Source: Winogradskyella psychrotolerans (lineage in GTDB: Bacteria; Bacteroidota; Bacteroidia; Flavobacteriales; Flavobacteriaceae). Taken from it: a DNA stretch of 64,000 bases. Both the position numbers and the translations under genes were made by a program. This document shows positions 10,301 to 20,256 of the stretch, piece by piece. Each line of letters starts with the position of its first letter. Position 1 is the first letter of the stretch. The stretch is taken from positions 62,001-126,000 of the forward strand of contig NZ_JAHKPS010000001.1 in assembly GCF_018860565.1 (NCBI RefSeq), written 5' to 3'. The notes below the pieces were generated by a model, which worked only from the letters and a program-made list of their open reading frames with translations, was not told where the DNA came from and did not search any database.

Positions 10301-12199
10301 ATGGAAGAAAAAAAATTCGATATTAAATCTATAATAGGTTTTATCCTCATATTCGGAATTTTGGTATTTATGATGTACCAGAATCAGCCAACTCCAGAAG
10401 AGCTCGAAGCGCAGAAAATAGCAGAGCAACAAAAATTGGAAGCTGAGAAGAATAGCAGTAAGCAAACTGAAACTTTGGTTACCACTTCAGAAGATTATGG
10501 AACTTCTCAGGTTTTAGATTCAACACAGCTTGTTGCTGCTCAAAGTAAATTAGGAGCATTATCTTATGCTTTAACATTGCCAGGAGAAGCCATAACAACC
10601 GTTAATACAGATGTTTTTGAACTAAAATTTAACAGAAAAGGTGGTTATTTAGCAGAAGTAAAGCTGAAGAATTTTGTAGACTATGATTCGGTGCCAATTT
10701 ATTTAATTAAAGATGGTAATAGTGCTTTTAATATCACCTTTGGTACATCGGATAATCGTACATTCAATTCTAAAGATTTACCATTTCAACCTAGCGTAAC
10801 TAAAAGTGGTGAAAACACAGTAGTGTCTATGAAACTTAAAGTTTCTGAAACGGCATTTTTAGAATACCGTTATGAGTTGAAACCTGATGATTATATGATA
10901 GATTTTTCAGTTAAATCTCAAGGGTTAAGTGGTGTTTTTAATACATCACAACCTTTAGAGCTCAACTGGGATTTAAAAGCGTACCGTCATGCAAAAAGTA
11001 TCAGTTACGAGAATAGATACACCGATATTCATTACGAGCACGAAAACGGAAAACCAGATTATACAGGAGCAAGAGATACCGAAGAGGATTTAGAAGATGT
11101 CACTTGGATTGGTTACAAACAACATTTCTTTACTTCTGTTTTATTAACAGATAAAGCTTTTAAAAGCGCAAGAATAGAAGCTGAAGATTTAGTTGAAGAT
11201 GAGGAAATAGATACTGTTTTTACAAAACAATTTTCATCTAAAATTCCATTAGCATACCAAGGTGGTGAGATAAATCAACCTATGGACTTTTATTTTGGAC
11301 CAAGTGACTTTAAGGTTTTAAACGACTATGGTAGAAATTTAGATGAAATTGTACCATTTGGTTGGGGTATTTTTGGGTGGATAAACCGCTATATCTTTAT
11401 GCCTTTATTTTCATTTTTAGGTAGTTTCCTTCCTTATGGAATTGCTATTGTAGTTATGACTATTTTAACTAAAATAGTACTGTCATTTGTACAATACAAA
11501 CAATTCTTATCTCAGGCTAAAATGAAAATTTTAAAGCCAGAATTAGATGCTGTTAGAGAAAAGTACAAAGACAACAAATTAAAAGCACAGCAAGAAACTA
11601 TGGCTATTCAAAGTCGAGCAGGTGCCAGTCCGCTAAGTGGTTGTTTGCCTGGTCTAATGCAAATCCCTGTGTTTTATGCCTTGTTTCAATTTTTCCCATC
11701 AGCTTTCGATTTAAGACAGCAGCCGTTTTTATGGGCTAAAGATTTAAGTTCTTACGATTCTATTTTAGACTTACCATTTCATATTCCTTTTTATGGTAGT
11801 CATGTTAGTTTATTTCCAATTTTAGCTGCTATTGCTATTTTCTTCTATATGAAAATGACAACAGGCCAGCAAATGGCAACACAGCCAACTCAAGAAGGGA
11901 TGCCAGATATGGCAAAAATGATGAAGTATATGATTTACTTCTCTCCACTTTTAATGTTGGTATTCTTTAATAATTATGCTTCTGGATTAAGTTTATATTA
12001 CTTTATCTCTAACTTAATTAGTATTGGTATTATGTTAGTAATCAAAAATTATATTATTGATGAAGAAAAAGTGCTAGCTAAGATTGAAGTAAGTAAAACA
12101 AAGCCTAAGAAACAAAACAAGTTTCAAAAGAAAATGGCTGAGATGATGGAGCAAGCAGAGCAACAAAAACAAGCACAACAAAAAGGCAAAAAGAAATAA
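10301..12199 (+). CDS. yidC: Membrane protein insertase YidC
   Basis: Inserts and folds inner-membrane proteins, alone or with Sec. 632 residues. It has one N-terminal membrane segment (about 9-27), a large periplasmic P1 domain (about 75-340), then the conserved five-helix insertase core (about 350-590), including FLSQAKMKILKPELD and ASPLSGCLPGLMQIPVF. The tail is basic and Gln/Lys-rich (from ~595), typical of a ribosome-contacting C-terminus. The pyrG-yidC order is on one strand, and a strong terminator follows the gene. Confidence 0.97.
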   Translation: MEEKKFDIKSIIGFILIFGILVFMMYQNQPTPEELEAQKIAEQQKLEAEKNSSKQTETLVTTSEDYGTSQVLDSTQLVAAQSKLGALSYALTLPGEAITTVNTDVFELKFNRKGGYLAEVKLKNFVDYDSVPIYLIKDGNSAFNITFGTSDNRTFNSKDLPFQPSVTKSGENTVVSMKLKVSETAFLEYRYELKPDDYMIDFSVKSQGLSGVFNTSQPLELNWDLKAYRHAKSISYENRYTDIHYEHENGKPDYTGARDTEEDLEDVTWIGYKQHFFTSVLLTDKAFKSARIEAEDLVEDEEIDTVFTKQFSSKIPLAYQGGEINQPMDFYFGPSDFKVLNDYGRNLDEIVPFGWGIFGWINRYIFMPLFSFLGSFLPYGIAIVVMTILTKIVLSFVQYKQFLSQAKMKILKPELDAVREKYKDNKLKAQQETMAIQSRAGASPLSGCLPGLMQIPVFYALFQFFPSAFDLRQQPFLWAKDLSSYDSILDLPFHIPFYGSHVSLFPILAAIAIFFYMKMTTGQQMATQPTQEGMPDMAKMMKYMIYFSPLLMLVFFNNYASGLSLYYFISNLISIGIMLVIKNYIIDEEKVLAKIEVSKTKPKKQNKFQKKMAEMMEQAEQQKQAQQKGKKK

Positions 12200-12230
12200 T
12201 CATTTTTGTCTAAATACTAATAAGCAAATT

Positions 12231-12263
12231 ATAGCCTCAACATTTTTGTTGAGGCTATTTTAT
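12231..12263 (+). terminator. Rho-independent terminator after yidC
   Basis: A perfect 12-bp stem (12231-12242 with 12247-12258; the arm begins ATAGCCTCAACA) has a 4-T loop and is followed by a T-rich tail. Confidence 0.85.
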
Positions 12264-12378
12264 TACATGATTTTAACGCGCAGAAAACAACGTTTCTAAG
12301 GATGCAAATACAAGGGGATTGTAGATTGTCTTAATCAGACTTAAGGCTGTATTTATCTTTTCTTAAATAGGGTAGTAG

Positions 12379-12410
12379 AAAAAGACCCAAACCTTTTACA
12401 GTTTGAGCCT
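12379..12410 (-). terminator. Rho-independent terminator after the fasciclin gene
   Basis: Read on the minus strand, a 10-bp stem with two G-U pairs (12410-12401 with 12392-12383) is followed by a run of U at 12383-12379. The fasciclin gene ends at 12466. Confidence 0.65.
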
Positions 12411-12465
12411 CTTAACTAATTAATCAACCTAAAAAGTTGTGAGGTTATATGCCTCATTATTTTAT

Positions 12466-13458
12466 TTATTGCATTGGTAAAAGCACCATGTCAATAACAT
12501 GTACAACACCATTCATAGATTGGATGTCTACTAAACTAGTAACAATATTACTGACGCGGTTATTAGAGTCCGTTAAAGTAAATGCAGAATTATCAGCAGT
12601 AATTTCGCCGCCTAATGTCATAACCGCTCCGTTTGGTAAACCGCTAGATTGTATGTTGCCACTAACGATATGATGGGTTAATACAGCGTCAACTGTTGCA
12701 GGATCTAAATCTGCAAGAGCAGTATTTCCTGAAGGATCTAATTCTACTAATAAATTAGCGAAAGCATCGTTAGTTGGTGCAAATACTGTAAATGGTCCAG
12801 CAGTAACATCAGATACTGTAGTAATGTATGGTACTGTTGGTGTACCTGAATCAGCTAATTCTAATGCTGCCACTAAATTTGATAAAGCAGGATTAGTAGT
12901 CGCAAAGGTTGCGATTGTAGGTAAGCCAATGACTTCATCAACAATATGTACAATTCCATTGCTTGCTACATTATCTGCATTTGTAACTGTTGAAGATCCA
13001 TTCAACATCACTCCATTAGAAGTGGTAAAGTACAAACTTAAATTTGCCTCATTAGGTCCTGTTGCTGCAGTATTGGTATAACCAGATTCAGCATCAACTA
13101 AGTTTGTAGATGTTAGCGTGCTACCAATAATAACATGGTTTAATAAAATGTTTTTAACTAAGGCTTTTTCAGCTGTAGACAAGTTGTCTAGATCTAAACC
13201 CGTATCCGATAGTAATTGTGCAAATGCATCATTACTAGGGGCAAATACAGTAAATGGACCTTCACCTTGTAAGGTTGTGACTAAGTCTGTTGCTTGCAAT
13301 GCTGCAGCTAAAGACGTTAAATTGTTTTCTATGGCGATGTCAACCACTGTTGTTGGCGTTGGTGATGTTCCATTGTCATCATCATCACTACAAGCAGTAA
13401 TACCTACAACTAATAGAAATACTGTAAGTAATTTGAAGTTTTTTGAAATAATTTTCAT
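12466..13458 (-). CDS. Fasciclin-domain (FAS1) surface lipoprotein
   Basis: 330 residues from the ATG at 13458. A lipoprotein signal peptide with lipobox GITAC is followed directly by a run of aspartates (DDDD), an acidic stretch like the lipoprotein export signals that send Bacteroidota lipoproteins to the surface. Two FAS1 domains follow (about 35-180 and 190-330), each with the phrases GPFTVFAPxNDAFA and the HxV/I...GxxxxNG pattern. FAS1 proteins generally mediate adhesion. An in-frame ATG at 13485 would add nine residues before the lysine start of the signal peptide and is less likely. Confidence 0.85.
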   Translation of the reverse strand: MKIISKNFKLLTVFLLVVGITACSDDDDNGTSPTPTTVVDIAIENNLTSLAAALQATDLVTTLQGEGPFTVFAPSNDAFAQLLSDTGLDLDNLSTAEKALVKNILLNHVIIGSTLTSTNLVDAESGYTNTAATGPNEANLSLYFTTSNGVMLNGSSTVTNADNVASNGIVHIVDEVIGLPTIATFATTNPALSNLVAALELADSGTPTVPYITTVSDVTAGPFTVFAPTNDAFANLLVELDPSGNTALADLDPATVDAVLTHHIVSGNIQSSGLPNGAVMTLGGEITADNSAFTLTDSNNRVSNIVTSLVDIQSMNGVVHVIDMVLLPMQ

Positions 13459-13510
13459 TGTTTTGAGTTTTATATTGTTCAACATTGCAAACTTATATCA
13501 GTTTGTTTAA

Positions 13511-13518
13511 CAAAAATA
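13511..13518 (-). promoter_or_regulatory. Putative -7 promoter element of the fasciclin gene
   Basis: The minus strand reads TATTTTTG, matching TAnnTTTG, 52 bases before the chosen ATG. No TTG at the expected -33 spacing. Confidence 0.35.
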
Positions 13519-13522
13519 CGAA

Positions 13523-14233
13523 ATGATTAAACAAAAAGTTTTTACGATTATCACTTTAACACTATTTTTAACATCTGTCTATGCTCAAAATCCAGTGAAT
13601 CAATTTGATAAAGACGGGCTACGACACGGTATTTGGACTAAAAACTATCATAACACAGATCAAAAACGTTATGAAGGGGTATTTAAGCATGGTAAAGAAA
13701 TTGACTCATTTAAATACTATACGTTATCTGCAGGAAAAAGTGTTTTGAGTGCTATAAAAGTTTTTAATGAAAAAGACAGTATTGCAGATGTTACTTTTTT
13801 AGCTTCAACTAAAAAAGTGATTAGTGAAGGTAAAATGAATGGTAAACGATTTATTGGTACATGGACATTTTACCATAAAAATTCTTCGGCCAAAATGATT
13901 GTTGAAAATTATAATGAAAACGGGTTACTAGAAGGTGAGCGCTTTGTTTATTTTAAAAATGGATTGTTAGCAGAAAGTGCCCATTATAAAAATGGCTTAT
14001 TACATGGAGAATCAAAATGGTTTTCAGAAAAGAATGTATTGTTAAGGCATACACATTATAAAGACGATCATTTAGAAGGTAAAACCATTAATTATGATGC
14101 TAATGGTAATATAACTTCGGAAGGTAATTATATTAAAAGCCAGAAAAAAGGCATTTGGAAATATTATAAAGATGGTAAGCTTACAAAAAAAATAGACCAC
14201 ACCACACAAGAAGTGTTATACAAGAAAGAATAG
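13523..14233 (+). CDS. Secreted MORN-like repeat protein (YwqK family)
   Basis: 236 residues with a signal peptide (about 1-21, ending VYAQ). It consists of repeated MORN-like units such as GLRHGIWTKNY, EGKMNGKRFIGTWTFYHKN, NGLLHGESKW and EGKTINYDANG. Databases often label this group YwqK-family antitoxin, but the exported form here argues against a cytoplasmic antitoxin role. The function is unknown. It is divergent from the fasciclin gene (64 bases apart) and is followed by its own terminator. Confidence 0.7.
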   Translation: MIKQKVFTIITLTLFLTSVYAQNPVNQFDKDGLRHGIWTKNYHNTDQKRYEGVFKHGKEIDSFKYYTLSAGKSVLSAIKVFNEKDSIADVTFLASTKKVISEGKMNGKRFIGTWTFYHKNSSAKMIVENYNENGLLEGERFVYFKNGLLAESAHYKNGLLHGESKWFSEKNVLLRHTHYKDDHLEGKTINYDANGNITSEGNYIKSQKKGIWKYYKDGKLTKKIDHTTQEVLYKKE

Positions 14234-14266
14234 TTTAAAACTATATAATATATAGAATTTCAGAAT

Positions 14267-14293
14267 GGCAATCTTAATAGGATTGCCTTTTTT
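14267..14293 (+). terminator. Rho-independent terminator after the MORN-like gene
   Basis: A 7-bp stem GGCAATC/GATTGCC (14267-14273, 14281-14287) is followed by TTTTTTATTTT. Confidence 0.8.
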
Positions 14294-14299
14294 ATTTTG

Positions 14300-14307
14300 T
14301 AATTTTG
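14300..14307 (+). promoter_or_regulatory. Putative -7 promoter element of mnmA
   Basis: TAATTTTG fits TAnnTTTG and lies directly after the preceding terminator, 140 bases before the mnmA ATG. This would leave an untranslated leader of about 130 bases. Confidence 0.4.
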
Positions 14308-14447
14308 CCGAAGTTTTTCGAACTAAAATAGTATCATTATTATAATGTTAGTGTTTTAAGTTGTCCTCTTAAAAGGACTGGAGGGATGTTTAAAAAAGCA
14401 TCTAGTTATTAATTAAAAAGAGATACTTGCTTTTGCAGGTAATTAAT

Positions 14448-15635
14448 ATGAAAAGAGTCATTGTAGGACTTTCGGGAGGAGTAGATTCTAGTGTTGCAGC
14501 CTATTTATTAAAAGAGCAAGGCTATGAGGTTATAGGTCTGTTTATGAAAAATTGGCATGATGATTCCGTGACCATTTCAGACGAATGTCCTTGGTTAGAA
14601 GATAGTAACGATGCCATGCTTGTGGCAGATAAATTAGGTATTCCTTTTCAAACGGTCGATTTAAGCGTGCAATACAAAGAACGTATTGTAGATTATATGT
14701 TTAATGAATATGAAAAAGGACGTACACCAAATCCTGATGTCCTTTGCAACCGTGAAATAAAGTTTGATGTCTTTATGGATATCGCTTTAGAATTAGGTGC
14801 CGATTACGTGGCAACGGGGCATTATTGTAGAAAAGGCACGATTGAAAAAGATGGAAAACAAATCCATCAGTTATTGGCTGGAGCAGATGATAATAAAGAC
14901 CAATCGTATTTTCTTTGTCAATTATCACAACAGCAATTGGCAAAAGCATTATTTCCTATTGGAGAATTACAAAAACCCGAAGTAAGAGAAATAGCCAAAG
15001 CTCAAGGTTTAATAACAGCCGAAAAGAAAGATTCTCAAGGTTTATGTTTTATAGGAAAAGTAAGATTGCCAGAGTTTTTGCAACAGCAACTAAAACCAAA
15101 AGAGGGGCATATTGTTGAGGTGGCAGATACGTTTGAAATGTATAGCCAAGTTTTACCGCAATTTGATTCTAAAGAGAATGAATTAGAATTCTTATCTAAA
15201 AAACCAACATATCATTTAACAGATGGAACAGTAGTTGGTAAGCATCAAGGAGCACATTATTTTACTAAAGGTCAACGAAAAGGTTTAGGCGTTGGAGGTA
15301 CTGTAGAGCCTTTATTTGTAATTGATACTGACGTTAAAGAAAATATAATTTATACAGGTCAAGGTAAACAACATCCTGGTTTATACAGAAATGTGTTGTT
15401 TGTTACCAATGAAGAACTGCATTGGGTTAGAGAAGATTTAGCTTTAAAGGACGGTGAAACAATGTCTTTAATGGCTAGAATTCGCTATAGACAAAATTTA
15501 GAAAAGGCCACCTTATATAAGGTTAATTCTGGTATGTATGTAGAGTTTGAAAATAAACAGTCTGCAATTACCGAAGGTCAATTTGTTGCTTGGTATTTGG
15601 AAGATGAATTACTAGGTTCGGGAGTTATTTCCTAA
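14448..15635 (+). CDS. mnmA: tRNA-specific 2-thiouridylase MnmA
   Basis: Thiolates U34 in the wobble position of Lys, Glu and Gln tRNAs using ATP and a relayed sulfur. 395 residues from the ATG at 14448; an upstream TTG at 14427 falls in a hairpin and gives an untypical N-terminus. The PP-loop is SGGVDSS at residues 9-15. The two catalytic cysteines are Cys100 (VLCNREIKF) and Cys200 (GLCFIGK). The C-terminal beta-barrel begins near 285. All key residues are present. Confidence 0.96.
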   Translation: MKRVIVGLSGGVDSSVAAYLLKEQGYEVIGLFMKNWHDDSVTISDECPWLEDSNDAMLVADKLGIPFQTVDLSVQYKERIVDYMFNEYEKGRTPNPDVLCNREIKFDVFMDIALELGADYVATGHYCRKGTIEKDGKQIHQLLAGADDNKDQSYFLCQLSQQQLAKALFPIGELQKPEVREIAKAQGLITAEKKDSQGLCFIGKVRLPEFLQQQLKPKEGHIVEVADTFEMYSQVLPQFDSKENELEFLSKKPTYHLTDGTVVGKHQGAHYFTKGQRKGLGVGGTVEPLFVIDTDVKENIIYTGQGKQHPGLYRNVLFVTNEELHWVREDLALKDGETMSLMARIRYRQNLEKATLYKVNSGMYVEFENKQSAITEGQFVAWYLEDELLGSGVIS

Positions 15636-15740
15636 ATTACAGTTAATGTATTTAGGTGTTTATGATTGAACAATTTGTGTTTTTAACCATAAGATAGTTC
15701 ACTAATAACTATATTTTTAAGTTCAATAATTAATGGTCCT

Positions 15741-17366
15741 ATGAAAAAGATTTTTACACTTCTATGTTTAGTGGTTATTGCTAACAGTTTTGCGCAACAA
15801 GATGCATGGGTTTATTTCACAGATAAACCAAACGTTGCTGCTTCAATAGCAAACCCAATTAGTATACTTACTCAAAAAGCAATAGATAGAAAACAAAATC
15901 ATAATGTGGCTATTGACGAACGTGATGTGCCCGTAAATGAAACTTATATTTCAGATATAAAAGCTCAAACAGGAATTACAGCCTTAGCAAAATCGAAATG
16001 GTTTAATGCGGTTCATGTTAGAGGAACGGAAGAAGCTATAAATGCTTTAAGTAGTCTAACGTTTGTAGAACGTATAGATTTTGCAGATCATAATTTAAAT
16101 TCTGCATCACGAAGTTATACAAGCCTAAATAAGACCGAAATTGAAGAAGAAACAATTGCATTTACTTATGGAGATACTCAAAATCAAGTAGAAATGATTA
16201 ATGTCGATAACCTTCATTTAGCGGATTTTACAGGAGAAGGTATAACTATTGCTGTTATGGATTCTGGCTTCCCCAATGCAAATACTATAGGTGCATTTCA
16301 GCGGTTACGAGATAACAATGATTTGTTAGATGGTTATGATTTTGTAGATAGAACCTCAGAAATATATGCATTTACAGGTAGTAATCACGGTACAAAAGTA
16401 TTGAGTACAATGGCTGGTTTTATTCAAGATCAGTTTGTAGGAACAGCGCCAGATGCTTCTTATTATTTATTTAGAACAGAAGATTCTGGAAGTGAAAATC
16501 CTGTAGAAGAAAGTTATTGGGTAGAAGCAGCCGAGCGCGCAGATAGTTTAGGTGTAGATATGATTAATACATCTCTAGGGTATCGTATGTTTGACAATCC
16601 TAATTACGATTATACTCCCGCAGATATGAATGGGCAAGTCACTTTTATTGCTAGAGGAGCTACTATTGCCGTAGAAAAAGGAATCTTAGTTGTGGTAAGT
16701 GCAGGTAACTCTGGAGCAACAGATTGGCAAACCGTTGGATCTCCTGGCGACTCTCCAGCTGTGTTGTCTATTGGAGCTGTAGATGAAAATGGCGACTATG
16801 TAGCTTTTAGTTCACAAGGAGGAGGAGCACAAATAGGTTATCAAAAACCAGATGTAGTGGCTAGAGGTGGCGCTGCTTATGTTATAAATGAGTTTAATAG
16901 TATTGTTCAAAATAATGGGACTTCTTTTAGTGGACCTATTCTTTGTGGAGGTATTGCGTCATTATGGCAAGCCATTCCAGATGCTTCACCTACAGAAATT
17001 ATGGATTATGTTAGGCAATCTGCATCACAATTTAATGCACCTGATGATTTTTTAGGCTATGGGATACCAGATTTAGATCTAGCCCTAAGTAATGCTTTGT
17101 CTATAGATAAATCTCAAATTGAAAACTTTAGTTTTTATCCAAATCCAGTAGTAACAAGACTTAATATTAAAATACCTTCTACTGTAAATCAATTAGAAGT
17201 GTCAATTTATAATCAATTAGGTCAAGAGGTTTTGAATCAATGGATAACTAAAGATTTAAGTTTTGTCAATGTATCAGATTTAGCTTCAGGGATTTATTTA
17301 ATTAAATTGTCCACAACAAATAATTCTAAAACAGTTAAGTTCATTAAAGGTCAAAGTCATAATTAA
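15741..17366 (+). CDS. Subtilisin-like (S8) serine protease with type IX secretion sorting domain
   Basis: 541 residues: a signal peptide (1-18), an inhibitor-like propeptide (about 20-130), an S8 catalytic domain (about 150-455) and a T9SS type A C-terminal sorting domain (about 462-541; FSFYPNPV, then LASGIYLIKL). The catalytic triad is visible as Asp174 in VMDSGF, His216 in NHGTKV and Ser395 in NGTSFSGP. The protein would cross the inner membrane by Sec and the outer membrane by the type IX system, which is known only in Bacteroidota. No terminator or clear partner gene is seen. Confidence 0.93.
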   Translation: MKKIFTLLCLVVIANSFAQQDAWVYFTDKPNVAASIANPISILTQKAIDRKQNHNVAIDERDVPVNETYISDIKAQTGITALAKSKWFNAVHVRGTEEAINALSSLTFVERIDFADHNLNSASRSYTSLNKTEIEEETIAFTYGDTQNQVEMINVDNLHLADFTGEGITIAVMDSGFPNANTIGAFQRLRDNNDLLDGYDFVDRTSEIYAFTGSNHGTKVLSTMAGFIQDQFVGTAPDASYYLFRTEDSGSENPVEESYWVEAAERADSLGVDMINTSLGYRMFDNPNYDYTPADMNGQVTFIARGATIAVEKGILVVVSAGNSGATDWQTVGSPGDSPAVLSIGAVDENGDYVAFSSQGGGAQIGYQKPDVVARGGAAYVINEFNSIVQNNGTSFSGPILCGGIASLWQAIPDASPTEIMDYVRQSASQFNAPDDFLGYGIPDLDLALSNALSIDKSQIENFSFYPNPVVTRLNIKIPSTVNQLEVSIYNQLGQEVLNQWITKDLSFVNVSDLASGIYLIKLSTTNNSKTVKFIKGQSHN

Positions 17367-17523
17367 TGTCAGTTTAAGTGATTTTGAGGTATGAGAAATA
17401 GTATCGAGAACTGTGTGGACTACAATTCCTTTGGTATAATAAAAATTAACCTCAATTTCAATCGTGAAATTCACTTGAATTACCGAAATTTATACACTAT
17501 TATAACAGATATAATTTTAGAAT

Positions 17524-18465
17524 ATGGTAAATAGAATCACATCACTATTCAATATAAAATATCCAATTATTCAAGCGGGAATGATTTGGAATAGCGGCTG
17601 GAAATTAGCATCTGCAGCAAGTAATTCAGGAATCTTAGGTTTAATTGGAGCAGGTTCTATGTATCCAGATGTTTTACGAGAACACATACAAAAATGTAAA
17701 GCCGCAACAGATCAACCATTTGGTGTTAATGTACCAATGTTATATCCAAATGTTCAGGAAATCATGGATATTATTGTTGAAGAAGGTGTAAAAGTTGTCT
17801 TTACTTCTGCAGGAAACCCAAAGACTTGGACCAAATGGTTACAAGACAAAGGTATTACAGTGGTGCACGTGGTTAGTAGTGTGAAGTTTGCATTAAAAGC
17901 ACAAGAAGCAGGAGTAAATGCCATTGTAGCCGAAGGTTTTGAAGCGGGAGGACACAATGGAAGAGATGAAACTACGACTTTGACGTTGATTCCAATGGTA
18001 AAAGAGCAGCTTCAAATTCCGTTAATTGCAGCAGGAGGTATCGCCACAGGAAAAGCCATGTTAGCTTGTATGGTGCTAGGTGCTGATGGAGTACAAGTGG
18101 GTAGCCGATTTGTAGCGAGCGAAGAATCTTCAGCACACCAAGCATTTAAACAAGTTGTAGTTAATGCTAAAGAAGGAGACACGCAGCTTACTTTAAAAGA
18201 ATTAGCTCCTGTGAGATTAATAAAGAATAAATTCTATAACGAGCTACAAGAGCTTTATAAAACGAGCCCAACACTAGAACAACTTAAAGAATTATTAGGT
18301 AGAGCTAGAGCCAAACGCGGTATGTTTGAAGGAGATTTAGAAGATGGAGAGCTTGAGATAGGCCAAATAGCAGGTTTAATTCATGATGTAAAACCTGTGG
18401 CAGCAATTGTTGGTGATATGATAAGTGAGTTTGAGGAAGCCAAGAAAATGTTAAATGCATTTTAG
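17524..18465 (+). CDS. NAD(P)H-dependent flavin oxidoreductase, nitronate monooxygenase family
   Basis: 313-residue FMN-dependent TIM-barrel enzyme. Family marks are IKYPIIQAGM at the start, GFEAGGHNGRDE near residue 140 (with the active-site His region), and AAGGIATGKAM followed by GADGVQVGSRFVAS for phosphate binding of FMN. Relatives oxidise nitronates such as propionate-3-nitronate or act as enoyl-ACP reductases (FabK), so the physiological substrate here is uncertain. Stand-alone gene. Confidence 0.85.
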   Translation: MVNRITSLFNIKYPIIQAGMIWNSGWKLASAASNSGILGLIGAGSMYPDVLREHIQKCKAATDQPFGVNVPMLYPNVQEIMDIIVEEGVKVVFTSAGNPKTWTKWLQDKGITVVHVVSSVKFALKAQEAGVNAIVAEGFEAGGHNGRDETTTLTLIPMVKEQLQIPLIAAGGIATGKAMLACMVLGADGVQVGSRFVASEESSAHQAFKQVVVNAKEGDTQLTLKELAPVRLIKNKFYNELQELYKTSPTLEQLKELLGRARAKRGMFEGDLEDGELEIGQIAGLIHDVKPVAAIVGDMISEFEEAKKMLNAF

Positions 18466-18625
18466 TTTTTAAATTAAACACGCTTAAACAGCTATAGGTC
18501 TCATAATTAAAGTGGTTTAATATTATTAAAATTGTTGAATTTAACCTTGTTTTTTATAAGTTGATAAATTATTGAACTACTACATTTTAAAACGCTTAAT
18601 TACTTATTTTTTTTAATAAAAAACC

Positions 18626-18633
18626 TAAATTTG
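18626..18633 (+). promoter_or_regulatory. Putative -7 promoter element of the antiporter gene
   Basis: TAAATTTG fits TAnnTTTG, 26 bases before the ATG at 18660; no good -33 TTG. Confidence 0.4.
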
Positions 18634-18659
18634 TGCTTACTAATTTTAACTAGTAGCGT

Positions 18660-20132
18660 ATGAATTTAACCACTGAAAACATCCTCTTAATAGGTTCTCT
18701 TTTACTTTTTATAAGTATTATAGTAGGAAAAACATCTTATAAATTTGGAGTACCAACATTAATACTTTTTTTAGCAATAGGGATGTTAGCCGGTTCAGAC
18801 GGTATTGGTGGTATTCGTTTTGATGATCCTAAATTAGCACAGTTTATAGGTATTGTCTCTCTTAACTTTATATTGTTTTCTGGTGGTCTAGATACCAATT
18901 TTAAAGCCATAAAACCCATTCTTAAAGAAGGTTTGGTGTTGTCTACCCTAGGAGTATTTCTTACCGCAGCAACTCTTGGTGTCTTTGTTTGGTTTGTTAC
19001 CGATTTTACTATTTATGAAAGTCTGTTGTTGGGATCTATTGTGTCTTCTACAGATGCAGCAGCTGTTTTTTCTATTTTGCGTTCTAAAAACTTAGCATTA
19101 AAAACAAATTTAAGACCAACATTAGAGTTAGAAAGTGGAAGTAATGATCCCATGGCTTATGTACTAACGTTGGCTTGTTTAAGTTTAGTTATTAATCAAG
19201 ACCAGAGTGTTTTTACCATGGTTCTAATGTTTTTTCAGCAAATGATCTTAGGTGGTATTGCTGGTTTTGCCTTTGGTAAATTGAGTAAGATTATTATCAA
19301 TAGAATTAAATTAGGTTTTGAAGGGCTTTATCCTGTTTTGGTAATTGCGCTAATGTTTATTACATTTTCTGCAACTGATTTTGTTGGAGGAAATGGATTT
19401 CTCGCCATTTATATATGTGCAGTGTATTTAGGAAACCAAGATTTAATCCATAAATCTACAATTCTTAAAATGTTTGATGGGATAGCATGGTTAATGCAAA
19501 TTGTATTATTCCTTACCTTAGGGTTACTTGTTTTTCCGTCGCATATTATTCCTTATATGGGCATAGGATTGTTAATTTCAGTATTCTTAATTCTTGTCGC
19601 ACGACCAGCTGCGGTATTTATAAGTCTCATCTTTTTTAAAATGAAAATGAGAAGACGGTTTTATATCTCGTGGGTAGGGTTACGTGGTGCCGTTCCTATA
19701 GTGTTTGCCACTTATCCACTTTTGGCAGGCATTGATAAAGCCAATATGATATTTAATATTGTCTTCTTTATTTCTGTAACCTCTGTTTTAATTCAAGGAA
19801 CAACCTTATCGCTTTTTGCAAAATGGCTAAATGTGGCGTTGCTAGAAGAAGTAAAACCAATTGCAGAGAATGATCGTTATATTCTTAACTTGCCTAAATC
19901 AGCAATGGAAGAAATCTTAATACCACCTAATAGTTTTGCGGTAGATAAACGAATTATAGATTTACATTTTCCTAAGTCTGCATTTATTGTAATGATTAAG
20001 CGTAATGATAAGTTTGTGCGTCCGGGAGGTTCTACAGTTATTGAAGCTAATGATACTCTAGTGCTTCTATTAGATAATGAAGATAGCTTAAGTGATGTAA
20101 ATGAAATACTTAATCAAGCTTTAATAGGTTAA
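18660..20132 (+). CDS. Potassium/proton antiporter (CPA1/NhaP2-like)
   Basis: 490 residues with about 12 membrane segments in residues 1-400. The antiporter core shows SSTDAAAVFSILR and ELESGSNDPMAY, which contain the ion-binding Asp residues of this family, and YISWVGLRGAVPIVFATYPL. A C-terminal TrkA-C-like regulatory domain (about 410-485, IDLHFPKSAFIVMIKRNDK) follows. It likely exports K+ or Na+ in exchange for protons at the inner membrane. Ion choice cannot be decided from sequence. Confidence 0.88.
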   Translation: MNLTTENILLIGSLLLFISIIVGKTSYKFGVPTLILFLAIGMLAGSDGIGGIRFDDPKLAQFIGIVSLNFILFSGGLDTNFKAIKPILKEGLVLSTLGVFLTAATLGVFVWFVTDFTIYESLLLGSIVSSTDAAAVFSILRSKNLALKTNLRPTLELESGSNDPMAYVLTLACLSLVINQDQSVFTMVLMFFQQMILGGIAGFAFGKLSKIIINRIKLGFEGLYPVLVIALMFITFSATDFVGGNGFLAIYICAVYLGNQDLIHKSTILKMFDGIAWLMQIVLFLTLGLLVFPSHIIPYMGIGLLISVFLILVARPAAVFISLIFFKMKMRRRFYISWVGLRGAVPIVFATYPLLAGIDKANMIFNIVFFISVTSVLIQGTTLSLFAKWLNVALLEEVKPIAENDRYILNLPKSAMEEILIPPNSFAVDKRIIDLHFPKSAFIVMIKRNDKFVRPGGSTVIEANDTLVLLLDNEDSLSDVNEILNQALIG

Positions 20133-20256
20133 GATTGGTGTTTTACTTTAGCTTCGCAACTAATATTGTTTAATTTTTATTTGCAGTTTTAAAATTTATC
20201 GTTATAATTAAATTAACTTCCAATCTATTATTTTATAACCTATCAAATATCACATC

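Noticed and set aside
12449..13510. Several plus-strand ORFs opposite the fasciclin gene
   Set aside because: Shadows of a clear two-domain FAS1 gene; their products are low-complexity Val/Ala/Ser strings.
13523..14233. YwqK-family antitoxin label for the MORN-like protein
   Set aside because: It has a signal peptide and no toxin gene beside it, so a toxin-antitoxin role is not supported.
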